NCBI GenBank assembly: GCA_031273665.1
Contig: JAISRK010000043.1
Coordinates: 1 to 12,206, forward strand
Length of the DNA: 12,206 nt
Direction: 5' to 3'
From: Holosporales bacterium
GTDB lineage: Bacteria; Pseudomonadota; Alphaproteobacteria; UBA3830; JAIRMZ01
Position numbers and translations under genes: made by a program. Shown here in pieces: positions 1 to 7,127 of this stretch. The notes under the pieces were generated by a model. That model was not told where the DNA came from, made no database searches, and saw nothing but the letters and a program-made list of their open reading frames with translations. Numbering within the stretch: the stretch's first letter is position 1; the number at the start of each line of letters is the position of its first letter.

Positions 1-248
1 ATTGTGTTGGAGGATTACATTCGCTCGATTTCTCAACCTGCGTAGGAAAGGTCGTGATTGCGCACGTAGAAGGTGTGGACCCTGTCGTCCGACACTTAAT
101 AGCCGGACAAAAACCGGGCACCGTTACGCTCACGTGCTTGAATGAGCACACTTCTGCTCCAGTCCCCTTATTACCGAATGTGCGCCCTTTATCTGTCGCA
201 GAGGTTATTTGGCACAGAAAGTCCGTCGCTAAAGTAGATCCTTCATAA
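1..248 (+). CDS. 3' end of a probable S24/LexA-like repressor C-terminal domain (partial)
   Basis: The frame is open from the left edge (first full codon at 3) to TAA at 246-248, so this is the last 81 residues of a longer gene. A GTG at 54 exists but the frame continues upstream, so I do not take it as the start. The segment GKVVIAHVEG..PVVRHL followed by VTLTCLN and a closing AEVIWHR resembles the end of S24-family regulators (pattern: G-[DQ]-x-V-V-V-x..., a basic residue before a Leu, then SLNP and an 'ARIVWAS' ending). In LexA/S24 proteins the residue aligned with the Arg of VVRHL is the catalytic Lys; here it appears to be Arg, which would argue against self-cleavage. No DNA-binding domain is visible because the N-terminus lies outside the window. 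The family assignment rests on weak motif similarity; that it is a real coding end is more certain. Confidence 0.5.
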   Translation, partial: CVGGLHSLDFSTCVGKVVIAHVEGVDPVVRHLIAGQKPGTVTLTCLNEHTSAPVPLLPNVRPLSVAEVIWHRKSVAKVDPS

Positions 249-301
249 GGCCTGGTCTTGTATAAAACCGCTCACCTCCACATAAGAAGGCACATCTACG
301 C

Positions 302-1405
302 TTAACAAGTCATTTGGGCTGTACCAGCACGCAATTGGCCGCATGCCGCGAGAATGTCTTGGCCACGTGCCCGACGCCGAAAACAATCTATTCCTCCTTG
401 GGCTAGAATTTGCGCAAATGCCAGCGTGGCTTCTTCTGAAGAAGGGTCAAATGGCGCCCCTGCCCATGGATTGAACGTTAATAAATTCACTTTCACTGGC
501 AATCCACGCAGCAACGCCCGCAGTTCTCGTGCCTCTGCCGGCCTATCGTTCACACCCTTGAGCAAAACGTATTCCATCGTCACTCTTACCGTGCCACTTT
601 GTCGAGGATACAAGCGCACGGCTTGCATCAAGTCCTTCAAAGGATACACCTCGTTGATAGGCATCAGCTGCGAACGCAATACATCTGACGGGGCGTGCAG
701 CGAAAGCGCCAACGGTACACGGCAATCACGCGCAAGAGAGGCCAATACCGGAACGATCCCCGATGTCGATACCGTAATTCGATGACGAGAGAACGCCAAT
801 CCGTGTGGGTCCATGAGGAGAGTCAAAGCTTCTCGCACCGCAGCATAATTTAAAAGCGGCTCTCCCATGCCCATAAAGACAATATGCGTCAAACGGCGCG
901 TTTTCCTATACTGCGGCCAGTCTTGAAAGACATCTTTGATATGGAGCACTTGGGCCACAAGCGCGTGAGTCGTCAAATTCTGTTGTAAGGGCATCGTTCC
1001 CGTGCGGCAGAAATGACATTGCAAGGCACATCCCACTTGACTAGAAAGACAGGCGGTAATACGGCGTTCTTCTGGGATACACACCGTTTCAATAGACATC
1101 TCGGACGCCAAGGAATCGCACTGATTCGCCTCATTAGGCAGGGAAAACAACCATTTCCGTGTGCCGTCGTTGGATACGCGCTCTTGCTGCACCGACAAGC
1201 GCTCAAGAGAATACATGGCCTCTAGACGATGACGTACAGGAAGGGGGAGAGTTGTCATGCTCAGAAAGGACAGCACTCCTTGCCGATAGACCCAATCCCA
1301 CGTCTGTCGAGCCTGTAAAGTCGTCAATCCAAGAGTTAAAAATTGAGATTCCATCTCTGCCCATGGAGTCCCAATAAGGCAAATCTTATTTTGCTGCTGA
1401 GGCAT
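302..1405 (-). CDS. rlmN: Dual-specificity RNA methyltransferase RlmN (23S rRNA A2503 / tRNA A37 C2-methylation)
   Basis: Radical-SAM enzyme that places a methyl group on C2 of A2503 in 23S rRNA and of A37 in some tRNAs, in the cytoplasm. The protein is 367 residues, normal for the family. Visible features are the 4Fe-4S ligand motif CxxxCxxC (C126, C130, C133) inside SSQVGCALQCHFC, the GMGEP SAM-binding motif at 179-183, SLHAPSD near 235-241, and the C-terminal GQDILAACGQL. C355 in that motif is the methyl-carrying cysteine of the family, and C119 just before the cluster matches the second conserved cysteine. The N-terminus (NKICLIGTPW...) aligns with the usual start of the family, supporting ATG at 1403-1405. 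The start lies inside the 3' end of the upstream CorC-like gene (20-base overlap, different frame), so translation is probably coupled; no strong ribosome binding site is seen. Confidence 0.97.
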   Translation of the reverse strand: MPQQQNKICLIGTPWAEMESQFLTLGLTTLQARQTWDWVYRQGVLSFLSMTTLPLPVRHRLEAMYSLERLSVQQERVSNDGTRKWLFSLPNEANQCDSLASEMSIETVCIPEERRITACLSSQVGCALQCHFCRTGTMPLQQNLTTHALVAQVLHIKDVFQDWPQYRKTRRLTHIVFMGMGEPLLNYAAVREALTLLMDPHGLAFSRHRITVSTSGIVPVLASLARDCRVPLALSLHAPSDVLRSQLMPINEVYPLKDLMQAVRLYPRQSGTVRVTMEYVLLKGVNDRPAEARELRALLRGLPVKVNLLTFNPWAGAPFDPSSEEATLAFAQILAQGGIDCFRRRARGQDILAACGQLRAGTAQMTC

Positions 1406-2666
1406 TCTTATGCGAAGAGATACGCAACTGACAAATACGGTTTTGCTGCCGCTTCAGCACCTCGACACAGTACCCATGAATCACACACGTTTGCCCAATT
1501 TCTGGAATCGTCCGCGCACAATGCATCACGAGTCCCGCAATCGTCGCGGCTTCCTCTTCTGGTAATTCCCAATTGAACTGACGGTTAAGGTCACGGATTA
1601 AGATTTCGCCATCCACAACGACTGATTGATCGGATTCGGTAGCAATACCGCTTGCCGTTACGTCATATTCGTCGACGATTTCTCCTACAATCTCCTCAAG
1701 AATATCCTCCAATGTAATCGCGCCCATCAGTGCTCCATATTCATCTACAACCAAAGCGAAATGCTCGTGACGCGCACGGAATGCTTGCAATTGATCGAAA
1801 AGCGTCGTGGATTCTGGCACGAACCAAGGAGGAGACGCCAAAGAGACAGGATCTACCGTCGCTTCAGGCGTGTGCGTGACATGTTGCAAGGCCCGAAAAA
1901 GCGTTTTGACATGGAGAACACCGATGATATTTTCTCTGTTGGTACGCCACAAAGGAATGCGGCTATAAGGACACGATAGAATTTTTTTGATCATCTCTTC
2001 AGGCTGCGCGCATACCTCAATCATTTCTAACTTCTTGCGATGAACCATTACTTGACCAACAGATACTTCATTAAGATCTAAGATGCTTTTCATCATCAGG
2101 CGTTCTTGGGCTTCCTCAACTCCACCAGTTGCGTGCAGATCAATAGCGCCGCGGAGTTCTTCATCCGGACAGTGAATCCGCCCCGTTGAGACGACCTTTA
2201 TCCGTATGAGCCGCAAACTGGCCCGCGCGACGGCTTCCAAAAAGCGCGTGATGGGATACAAAACCCTGCAAAAAGTGGTTAACAAGGAGGAAAACGTCAA
2301 CGCATAATGCACGGGATTTTGAATAGCGATGAGCTTTGGGACGATCTCTACGTATACTACAATGAACAAACTGAAGAAAAACGCCGTAATCGGCAAAAAG
2401 GACTCTCCCAAAAATTCTATCGCTAGCCACGTCGCTACCGCCGTGACACTTTGACTAATCAGCTGATTCGCAATTAATATCGAGCTTAATGTGAGCCCAA
2501 GATTTTCTTGTAACGCCCGCAGCGCTACCGCGCGCGCATCGTTTCTCTTGTTATAAAGCTGCGCCTGCGAGACGCCCGTAACCACCGTCTCGGATGCAGA
2601 AAAAAAACCAGCAACACACACTAAGATGAGAATCAACACCCAACACACAAATGGAAGAAGCGTCAT
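1386..2666 (-). CDS. DUF21/CNNM-type membrane protein with CBS pair and CorC_HlyC domain (hemolysin C/TlyC-like)
   Basis: Inner-membrane protein of the CNNM/CorC class; members are linked to Mg2+/Co2+ homeostasis, and the old name 'hemolysin' rarely reflects function. With the start used here it has 426 residues. A DUF21 region with about four hydrophobic segments covers roughly 3-145 and carries the family's FFSASET near 21-27 and the EIVPK motif near 107-111. A CBS pair follows at about 200-330 (first: QVMVHRKKLEMI; second: FALVVDEYGALMGAITLEDILEEIVGEI), then the CorC_HlyC domain at about 345-415. The open frame allows an ATG nine codons upstream (2691-2693), but the ATG at 2664-2666 has GGAGGGG just before it, whereas the upstream one has none, so I prefer 2666. 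It is the first gene of a pair with rlmN, which overlaps its end. Confidence 0.93.
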   Translation of the reverse strand: MTLLPFVCWVLILILVCVAGFFSASETVVTGVSQAQLYNKRNDARAVALRALQENLGLTLSSILIANQLISQSVTAVATWLAIEFLGESFLPITAFFFSLFIVVYVEIVPKLIAIQNPVHYALTFSSLLTTFCRVLYPITRFLEAVARASLRLIRIKVVSTGRIHCPDEELRGAIDLHATGGVEEAQERLMMKSILDLNEVSVGQVMVHRKKLEMIEVCAQPEEMIKKILSCPYSRIPLWRTNRENIIGVLHVKTLFRALQHVTHTPEATVDPVSLASPPWFVPESTTLFDQLQAFRARHEHFALVVDEYGALMGAITLEDILEEIVGEIVDEYDVTASGIATESDQSVVVDGEILIRDLNRQFNWELPEEEAATIAGLVMHCARTIPEIGQTCVIHGYCVEVLKRQQNRICQLRISSHKNASAAK

Positions 2667-2670
2667 CCCG

Positions 2671-2677
2671 CCCCTCC
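2671..2677 (-). promoter_or_regulatory. Ribosome binding site deciding the CorC-like start
   Basis: Read on the minus strand, GGAGGGG is followed by four bases and then ATG (2666-2664). The alternative upstream ATG at 2693 is preceded by TCCTTATTGC, with no purine-rich match. This is the main reason for shortening the protein by nine residues. Confidence 0.6.
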
Positions 2678-2702
2678 ACGTCTTCGGCGCCATGCAATAA
2701 GG

Positions 2703-2708
2703 ACTATA
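2703..2708 (-). promoter_or_regulatory. Possible -10 element for the CorC-like gene and rlmN
   Basis: On the minus strand the hexamer TATAGT differs from the TATAAT consensus at one position and would start a transcript about 30 bases before the preferred ATG at 2666, leaving room for the GGAGGGG site. No good -35 hexamer is seen 16-18 bases upstream, so the call is weak. Confidence 0.25.
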
Positions 2709-2755
2709 CCCAACAAGATCTCCTCGAAAGCCTTTTGCTCTCCCTCAGCTGATGT

Positions 2756-2761
2756 TATAAG
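2756..2761 (+). promoter_or_regulatory. Possible -10 element for the small protein-xerD-accA-GT9 operon
   Basis: TATAAG lies about 18 bases before the GAGAGG ribosome binding site's gene start region (GTG at 2786). A TTGCTC hexamer sits upstream at a short 15-base spacing. The divergent intergenic region (2667-2785) must hold promoters for both directions, which is the main support; the hexamers alone are weak. Confidence 0.25.
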
Positions 2762-2785
2762 GGAATAGAAGAGAGGTAAAGCACT

Positions 2786-2926
2786 GTGCGTATCATTGTA
2801 TTTCTCGCGTCTGTCATCGCATTACTCACGCTCCTAGGATGGGGGATAGTGCTTTTGGTCGGCATTCCCGCACCAGTGAGCGAAGTCCACAAGATTCTTC
2901 CACATGAACAATTCCTGCAACAATAA
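2786..2926 (+). CDS. Small single-pass membrane protein upstream of xerD (46 residues)
   Basis: An open frame from GTG at 2786 to TAA at 2924-2926 encodes 46 residues. A hydrophobic stretch (about residues 3-27, IIVFLASVIALLTLLGWGIV and following) is consistent with one membrane helix or an uncleaved signal anchor. It is followed by a short tail, IPAPVSEVHKILPHEQF, facing outward if the N-terminus is inside. GAGAGG at 2771-2776, nine bases before the GTG, is a fair ribosome binding site. The stop lies 23 bases inside xerD, so the two are probably translationally coupled. From memory, short membrane proteins with a similar PAP...V.K.LP...F tail sit next to xerD in other alphaproteobacteria; I cannot confirm this here. 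Function unknown. It is easily missed because of its length. Confidence 0.68.
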   Translation: MRIIVFLASVIALLTLLGWGIVLLVGIPAPVSEVHKILPHEQFLQQ

Positions 2927-3863
2927 GCGGATACGACACGATGCACGGATAGCTGCGCATATAACCGTCGCATTAGAGCCGTTCTTCGAAATGCTTATAG
3001 CGGAGCGCGGTGTGTCACGGAATACGCAAATGGCGTATCAACTAGATCTCGTCGATTTTCTGCAGTTTTGTCGCTTCGTGGAGGGGCAACAAGTGGCTCC
3101 TTTACTCACAGAGGACAACATTCGACGCTATTGTGCGCATCTCGCGCAACAGCAGAGAAGTACAGCGACTATCCATCGGCGCCTGACCGCTATTAAACAA
3201 TACTGCCTGTTCTGTATGCAGGAAGAGAGCTTAACGTCAGATCCAACGCAATATCTGACACGCCCCGTCAGAAGAAAGCGCCTGCCACGCATCGTCTCTG
3301 AGCGGGATGTGCAATTGCTGTTTGAGGCCGCGCAAGCCCTACCTACTCTGGAACGCACCCGCGCCTTGCTGATGCTCCTCCTTCTGTACGGAAGCGGCCT
3401 ACGCGTCAGTGAGCTCGTTTCGCTACAGTGGGGAGCCTGTGAGGGGGATGGCGCCTTTTTGCGTATCAAAGGGAAAGGTGGCAAAGAACGCTGCGTTCCC
3501 CTGTGTACGCACGCATACCATCTTTTGGCAACGTGGCGCACTATGATAGGCCAGACCCTGTGGATCTTTCCTTCCTCTGCCACCAAAGGATATCTTTCGC
3601 GTCAGCGTATTTTCCAGATTTTAAAGCATCTGGCGACACAAGCCGGGTTGGACCCGTCCTGTCTCTCCCCCCATGTTTTGCGCCATGCATTCGCTACACA
3701 CCTGCTAGAGCATGGCGCAGACCTGATGAGTTTAAAGAAAATGCTGGGACATCGTGATATTACGACAACAGAGATTTACACCCATGTAATGCCGGAGCGT
3801 TTGGACCAGACAGTGAGACAGTATCACCCTCTAGGGCACGCAACACATAAGTGTGTTTTATGA
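2904..3863 (+). CDS. xerD: Site-specific tyrosine recombinase XerD
   Basis: Cytoplasmic recombinase that, with XerC, resolves chromosome dimers at dif. The 319-residue protein has a SAM-like N-terminal core-binding domain (about 22-105; FEMLIAERGVSRNTQMAY) and a catalytic domain (about 127-310). All catalytic residues are present: R167 in GSGLRVSEL, K191 in GKGGKER, H257 and R260 in SPHVLRHAFATHLL, H283 in LGHRDI, and nucleophile Y292 in IYTHV. An integrase role is less likely: there is no attachment site or phage gene nearby, and the downstream neighbour is accA, a common alphaproteobacterial pairing. ATG 2904 is the only in-frame conventional start before the core domain. It overlaps the end of the 46-residue gene and has a poor ribosome binding site, which suggests coupling. 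The N-terminal 20 residues are basic and slightly longer than usual. Confidence 0.95.
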   Translation: MNNSCNNKRIRHDARIAAHITVALEPFFEMLIAERGVSRNTQMAYQLDLVDFLQFCRFVEGQQVAPLLTEDNIRRYCAHLAQQQRSTATIHRRLTAIKQYCLFCMQEESLTSDPTQYLTRPVRRKRLPRIVSERDVQLLFEAAQALPTLERTRALLMLLLLYGSGLRVSELVSLQWGACEGDGAFLRIKGKGGKERCVPLCTHAYHLLATWRTMIGQTLWIFPSSATKGYLSRQRIFQILKHLATQAGLDPSCLSPHVLRHAFATHLLEHGADLMSLKKMLGHRDITTTEIYTHVMPERLDQTVRQYHPLGHATHKCVL

Positions 3864-4798
3864 TCATCCTGGAATTTGAGCAGGCGGCTTTTGAATTAGA
3901 GGCGAAGATTGATGAACTGCGCCATATGACAAAAGGGGAATTGAATCTTGCGCAAGAGGTTTCTCGTCTTGAACAAAAACGACAGGCGCTTTTAACCAAT
4001 ATCTACCAGCATCTTACGCCGTGGCAAAAAGTGTTGGTCGCCCGTCATCCGAATCGCCCGCAAGGCTTAGATTGTATCGCACAGCTGATCACGGAATATA
4101 TCCCGCTCGCTGGAGACCGGCTATTCGGAGATGATCATGCGCTGGTAGGCGGCATAGGACGTTTCTTTGACAAAACCGTCGTCGTCTTAGCGATTCATCG
4201 CGGCCATGATACTGAAGAGCGGCTATTCCACAATTTTGGCATGGCCCATCCGGAAGGATATAGAAAAGCTCAACGCCTGATGGATCTAGCTCATAGATTT
4301 GAATTACCGCTCATCACGTTTATTGATACAGCCGGCGCCTATCCGGGCGTCGGGGCGGAAGAGCGTGGGCAAGCGGAAGCCATCGCTCGGTGTATCGAGA
4401 AATCCCTCTCTTTACAGGTCCCGACACTGGCGGTCATTACGGGAGAAGGGGGATCAGGAGGCGCCGTGGCATTGGGAGTTGTCGATAGAATTTTCATGTT
4501 AGAGCATGCGGTGTATTCCGTCATTTCCCCCGAAGGATGTGCTTCTATCCTGTGGCGCAGCGCGACAAAAGCGGCTGAAGCAGCAGAAGCTCTCCATTTA
4601 ACTGCTCAAGATTTATTAAATCTTAACATAATAGATGGCATTATTCCTGAACCGTTAGGAGGCGCGCATCGCGATCCTAAGGTCACGATGACTGCTATCG
4701 CTCAAACGCTCCAACAAGCGTTTCAGGAGCTTGAACAACAGCCACGTGACACGCTCGTGCACGCACGAGAGGAAAAGTTTTTAGCTATGGGGCGTTGA
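3860..4798 (+). CDS. accA: Acetyl-CoA carboxylase carboxyltransferase subunit alpha
   Basis: Alpha subunit of the carboxyltransferase that moves the carboxyl group from biotin to acetyl-CoA, giving malonyl-CoA for fatty acid synthesis; it works with AccD, whose gene is not in the window. The 312 residues fit the family (about 315-320). The N-terminal helix LEFEQAAFELEAKIDEL, the segment GAYPGVGAEERGQ at 159-171, GEGGSGGA at 195-202, SPEGCASILW at 223-232 and IIPEPLGGAHR at 261-271 are all classic AccA. The frame extends three codons upstream to a GTG at 3851, but ATG 3860-3862 overlaps the xerD stop as ATGA, a standard coupling arrangement, and gives the expected N-terminus. It sits between xerD and a glycosyltransferase gene in a tight plus-strand operon. 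Confidence 0.97.
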   Translation: MIILEFEQAAFELEAKIDELRHMTKGELNLAQEVSRLEQKRQALLTNIYQHLTPWQKVLVARHPNRPQGLDCIAQLITEYIPLAGDRLFGDDHALVGGIGRFFDKTVVVLAIHRGHDTEERLFHNFGMAHPEGYRKAQRLMDLAHRFELPLITFIDTAGAYPGVGAEERGQAEAIARCIEKSLSLQVPTLAVITGEGGSGGAVALGVVDRIFMLEHAVYSVISPEGCASILWRSATKAAEAAEALHLTAQDLLNLNIIDGIIPEPLGGAHRDPKVTMTAIAQTLQQAFQELEQQPRDTLVHAREEKFLAMGR

Positions 4799-4805
4799 AG
4801 GAGGG
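4798..4805 (+). promoter_or_regulatory. Strong Shine-Dalgarno before the TTG start of the GT9 gene
   Basis: AAGGAGGG overlaps the last base of the accA stop codon and lies six bases before TTG 4812. No in-frame ATG or GTG occurs before the conserved glycosyltransferase core, so this site decides in favour of a TTG start. The nearby ATG at 4807 is out of frame and only one base from the site, and leads to a stop after 26 codons. Confidence 0.7.
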
Positions 4806-4811
4806 CATGCA

Positions 4812-5873
4812 TTGGATAGTTACTCAGAATCCATATCGCATGATCAGCCTGATGATCAACCTCAAGATCGACCCAACAATCAAATAAAAGAGCGCTGGGT
4901 TGTCATTCATAAATTCCGAACAATTGGTGATGCGATTTTCCATATGCACGCCTTTCATGCGATCGCTGCGGTTGCGCCTCAGCATCGTATTGTCTTGGCC
5001 ATGCCCGGATCTCACCCTTCCGCTGACTTATTCGTTGACGATCCGGCCATTGAAAAAGTGGTGTTTATAGCGAGAAATGCCCGTTTTAGATGGGGGCGGA
5101 TCAAAAATATTTCGGTTCTCAGACAAGAACACTTCTCACGTGTTTGGATACTGGGCCGCAGCACCAGCTACGCGATGACCGCCCTATGTGCTGGGATAAA
5201 AGAACGCCTAGGATACGGGATTCGCTGGCCGGAACGCATCTGCCTCACACGCCGTTTATATCGGCCTATGCCACGACCCATACCCACGGAAGTGCCAAAA
5301 ATGTCGTGGGCGTTTTTGGAAACATATGGCATTGAACGCTTGCCAGATGGTCAGAAACCTGTTTTTACGCAAACGCGCCTGCAGCAAGCATACGACCAAT
5401 ACGCTGATCTCCCGAGGCCATGGATCGTTTTTGGCATTGGGGCGAGTCACGCCCACCGTCGTTGGCCAAGTACATGTTGGGTAACCTTGGCGGACGCATT
5501 GGTTCAACAATGGGGCGGCGGTGGTACGTTGTTTCTATGCGGCGGAGAGCAGGACAGAGGCACAGCGAGTTATATAGCATCTTCGCTGACCACAAAACCC
5601 TCCATTGTCTACCTTATAGGAGAGCATTTATCCGTCATAGCCAGCATTTTGCAACATGCGTACGTGTTTGTTGGGAACGACAGCGGACTTTTTCACCTCG
5701 CTGGCGCCATGAACACCTGTCCAGTGGTTGGATTGTTTGGCGTTTCGCCTGTGTTTACTTATTTACCAAACGCGCTCCAGATTGCGCCTCCTAGAGGAAT
5801 CAGCTCCTCTATGCACGCCTTGACACCATATTACGTCACACAGCAAATCCTACAGCATTGCCAGTTCATATAG
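4812..5873 (+). CDS. Glycosyltransferase family 9 protein (heptosyltransferase-like, LPS biosynthesis)
   Basis: A 353-residue cytoplasmic or membrane-associated glycosyltransferase of the ADP-heptose:LPS heptosyltransferase type. The N-terminal half opens with WVVIHKFRTIGDAIF (29-43), the family's first strand and glycine loop, with D40 matching the conserved acidic residue. The C-terminal nucleotide-sugar domain has FGIGASHAHRRWP (207-219), FLCGGEQDR (241-249) and VGNDSGLFHLAGAM (287-300), then PVVGLFG (304-310), all typical GT9 elements. The exact acceptor cannot be read from sequence; WaaC, WaaF, WaaQ or a non-heptose relative are all possible. An unusual N-terminal extension of about 26 residues is rich in Asp, Gln, Pro and Asn and is built from a four-residue repeat. 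Translation probably starts at TTG behind a strong Shine-Dalgarno. The stop is 15 bases from the convergent pth stop. Confidence 0.85.
   Translation: MDSYSESISHDQPDDQPQDRPNNQIKERWVVIHKFRTIGDAIFHMHAFHAIAAVAPQHRIVLAMPGSHPSADLFVDDPAIEKVVFIARNARFRWGRIKNISVLRQEHFSRVWILGRSTSYAMTALCAGIKERLGYGIRWPERICLTRRLYRPMPRPIPTEVPKMSWAFLETYGIERLPDGQKPVFTQTRLQQAYDQYADLPRPWIVFGIGASHAHRRWPSTCWVTLADALVQQWGGGGTLFLCGGEQDRGTASYIASSLTTKPSIVYLIGEHLSVIASILQHAYVFVGNDSGLFHLAGAMNTCPVVGLFGVSPVFTYLPNALQIAPPRGISSSMHALTPYYVTQQILQHCQFI
4842..4889 (+). repeat. In-frame 12-base tandem repeat (about 3.5 copies) in the GT9 gene
   Basis: Consecutive units GATCAGCCTGAT, GATCAACCTCAA and GATCGACCCAAC, followed by the decayed AATCAAATAAAA, encode DQPD, DQPQ, DRPN and NQIK (residues 11-26). 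The period is exactly four codons, so gain or loss of a unit keeps the frame. It encodes the polar tail ahead of the enzyme core. Confidence 0.75.
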
Positions 5874-5888
5874 CACCGCGTTGTGTTT

Positions 5889-6491
5889 TCACGACATTGT
5901 AGCATTAGCCGGAGGGCGAGCCGCCCCTGCCGCTTGAATCTGTTGAGCGAAAAGAGTTGTTTCTCCGCGCACAAATAACGGGAGACATTCGGCAATCGCT
6001 GTAAAAACGGAGACTAAGTGATCTTTCTCAGCTTTTGCAAAGGGGCTGAGAACATACGGCACGACAAGATCTTTATGCCCGGGGTGACCAATGCCAATGC
6101 GCAAGCGCCAATAGGCAGGACCCAAGACCGTATCGATGCTTTTAAGTCCATTGTGTCCGCCACTACTTCCGCCTTGCTTCAGCTTGATGACACCACACGC
6201 GAGATCCATATCATCGTGCAATACTAAAAACTCTTCAGGAGACAACTTATAAAAGCTTGCACAGAGGCCCACAGCACGCCCAGAATCGTTCATAAACGTC
6301 AAGGGACGCAATAAAAGAGTCTTCCGCCCTTCCAGCGTACCAATGCTCAATTCGAAACTATGTTTATTGACGAAAGAGAAATGCCAGCGCTGCGCGATCT
6401 GCTGCAGCACCAGACTCCCCACATTATGGCGATGCCCCTCGTACGTCGGGCCAGGATTCCCCAAACCAACGATACATAAAGGAGCCGCCAT
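5889..6491 (-). CDS. pth: Peptidyl-tRNA hydrolase
   Basis: Cytoplasmic esterase that frees tRNA from peptidyl-tRNAs dropped by the ribosome. The 200-residue length is normal. All active-site residues are visible: N12 in GLGNPG, catalytic H22 in GHRHNVG, N68 in TFMNDSG, D93 in LHDDMDL and N114 in GGHNGL. The C-terminal 15 residues are Ala/Pro rich and not conserved. It is the last gene of the six-gene minus-strand operon; its ATG directly follows the rplY stop (TAAATG, no gap), so reinitiation or coupling is likely. In many alphaproteobacteria ychF follows pth; here a convergent GT9 gene ends 15 bases away instead and no intrinsic terminator is evident. Confidence 0.97.
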   Translation of the reverse strand: MAAPLCIVGLGNPGPTYEGHRHNVGSLVLQQIAQRWHFSFVNKHSFELSIGTLEGRKTLLLRPLTFMNDSGRAVGLCASFYKLSPEEFLVLHDDMDLACGVIKLKQGGSSGGHNGLKSIDTVLGPAYWRLRIGIGHPGHKDLVVPYVLSPFAKAEKDHLVSVFTAIAECLPLFVRGETTLFAQQIQAAGAARPPANATMS

Positions 6492-7115
6492 TTAAACTTC
6501 CGGTTGTTCGACAGGAGTCTCGGGCACTTCGACCGTTTCGGGTTCCGTTGTGGGCATAATGGTTGGCGCGACCACTGTTGCCATCACCTGATCGCGTCCG
6601 TGGGTCACCAGCGAGACAGCCCCCGGTAATACCACTTCATGGGCATGGATTGTATCATGGAAATTGAGCCCCGTCAGGTCAACTTCGATAGAAGTCGGCA
6701 CATCTTTTATCGCACATGATACTTCAATTTCGTGGGCAACGATGTTGAGCACACCCCCCGACTTCAATCCAGGAGAGGCCTCTTCGTTAATGTACCGCAC
6801 CGGCACTTTCACGATAATAGGATGTGTTTTGTCGACTCGAAAAAAGTCGATGTGCAGTGGCACATTCGTCACCGGATGAAATTGAATATCGCGTATCAAG
6901 GCCTCTTGCTTGTTTTTCCCCTCTACCAACGAAAACACGCGGGAAAAGATACCGGGGGCCCCCAACGCACGCGCAAAAAGCCGCGCATCAACCGCGATCA
7001 TCTCAGGCGCTTCGTCGTTGCCATAAAGTATCGCCGGAATAGCGCCCGCACGGCGCATAGCCCGCGCGCTTCCTGTGCCTGTTTGCGATCGAACTTGGAC
7101 TTCCAACGTATTCAT
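6492..7115 (-). CDS. rplY: 50S ribosomal protein bL25, long CTC/TL5 form
   Basis: 5S rRNA-binding ribosomal protein of 207 residues, the long form with a C-terminal domain. The N-terminal 5S-binding domain (about 1-95) has RRAGAIPAILYG (21-32) and QFHPVTNVPLHIDFFRV (78-94). The CTC domain (about 96-188) has VPVRYINEEASPGLKSGGVLN (104-124) and a DLTGL..HDTIHAHEVVLP segment. The last 20 residues form an acidic, Pro/Glu-rich tail, frequent in alphaproteobacterial homologues. ATG 7115 has GAGGGGA six bases upstream. It sits between prs and pth, the usual neighbours. Confidence 0.96.
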   Translation of the reverse strand: MNTLEVQVRSQTGTGSARAMRRAGAIPAILYGNDEAPEMIAVDARLFARALGAPGIFSRVFSLVEGKNKQEALIRDIQFHPVTNVPLHIDFFRVDKTHPIIVKVPVRYINEEASPGLKSGGVLNIVAHEIEVSCAIKDVPTSIEVDLTGLNFHDTIHAHEVVLPGAVSLVTHGRDQVMATVVAPTIMPTTEPETVEVPETPVEQPEV

Positions 7116-7120
7116 TGATT

Positions 7121-7127
7121 TCCCCTC
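7121..7127 (-). promoter_or_regulatory. Ribosome binding site of rplY
   Basis: On the minus strand GAGGGGA, starting one base after the prs stop codon, is followed by AATCA and the rplY ATG at 7115. It is the strongest such site inside the operon, fitting a highly expressed ribosomal protein gene within a transcript of low-abundance enzymes. Confidence 0.6.

Noticed and set aside
354..785. 143-codon plus-strand frame opposite rlmN
   Set aside because: rlmN in this region is full-length with conserved motifs; the opposite frame is a by-product of its codon use, with an Arg/Ser-rich product lacking any domain.
2904..3863. Phage or integron integrase marking a mobile element
   Set aside because: The sequence fits housekeeping XerD, the gene is coupled to accA, and there is no tRNA, direct-repeat attachment site or phage gene nearby.
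4807..4887. ATG at 4807 as an alternative small gene
   Set aside because: It is one base from the Shine-Dalgarno, gives 26 residues without features and overlaps the GT9 frame that has the conserved domain.
5420..5794. 124-codon frame within the GT9 gene, shifted frame
   Set aside because: The GT9 frame here carries the conserved nucleotide-sugar motifs; the alternative product shows no family features.
5914..5932. GC-rich inverted repeat in the 3' end of pth as a plus-strand terminator
   Set aside because: The stem is short, no T run follows, and it encodes the Ala/Pro-rich end of Pth.
6732..7118. 128-codon plus-strand frame opposite rplY
   Set aside because: It is fully antisense to a well-conserved bL25 gene and gives a low-complexity basic product.
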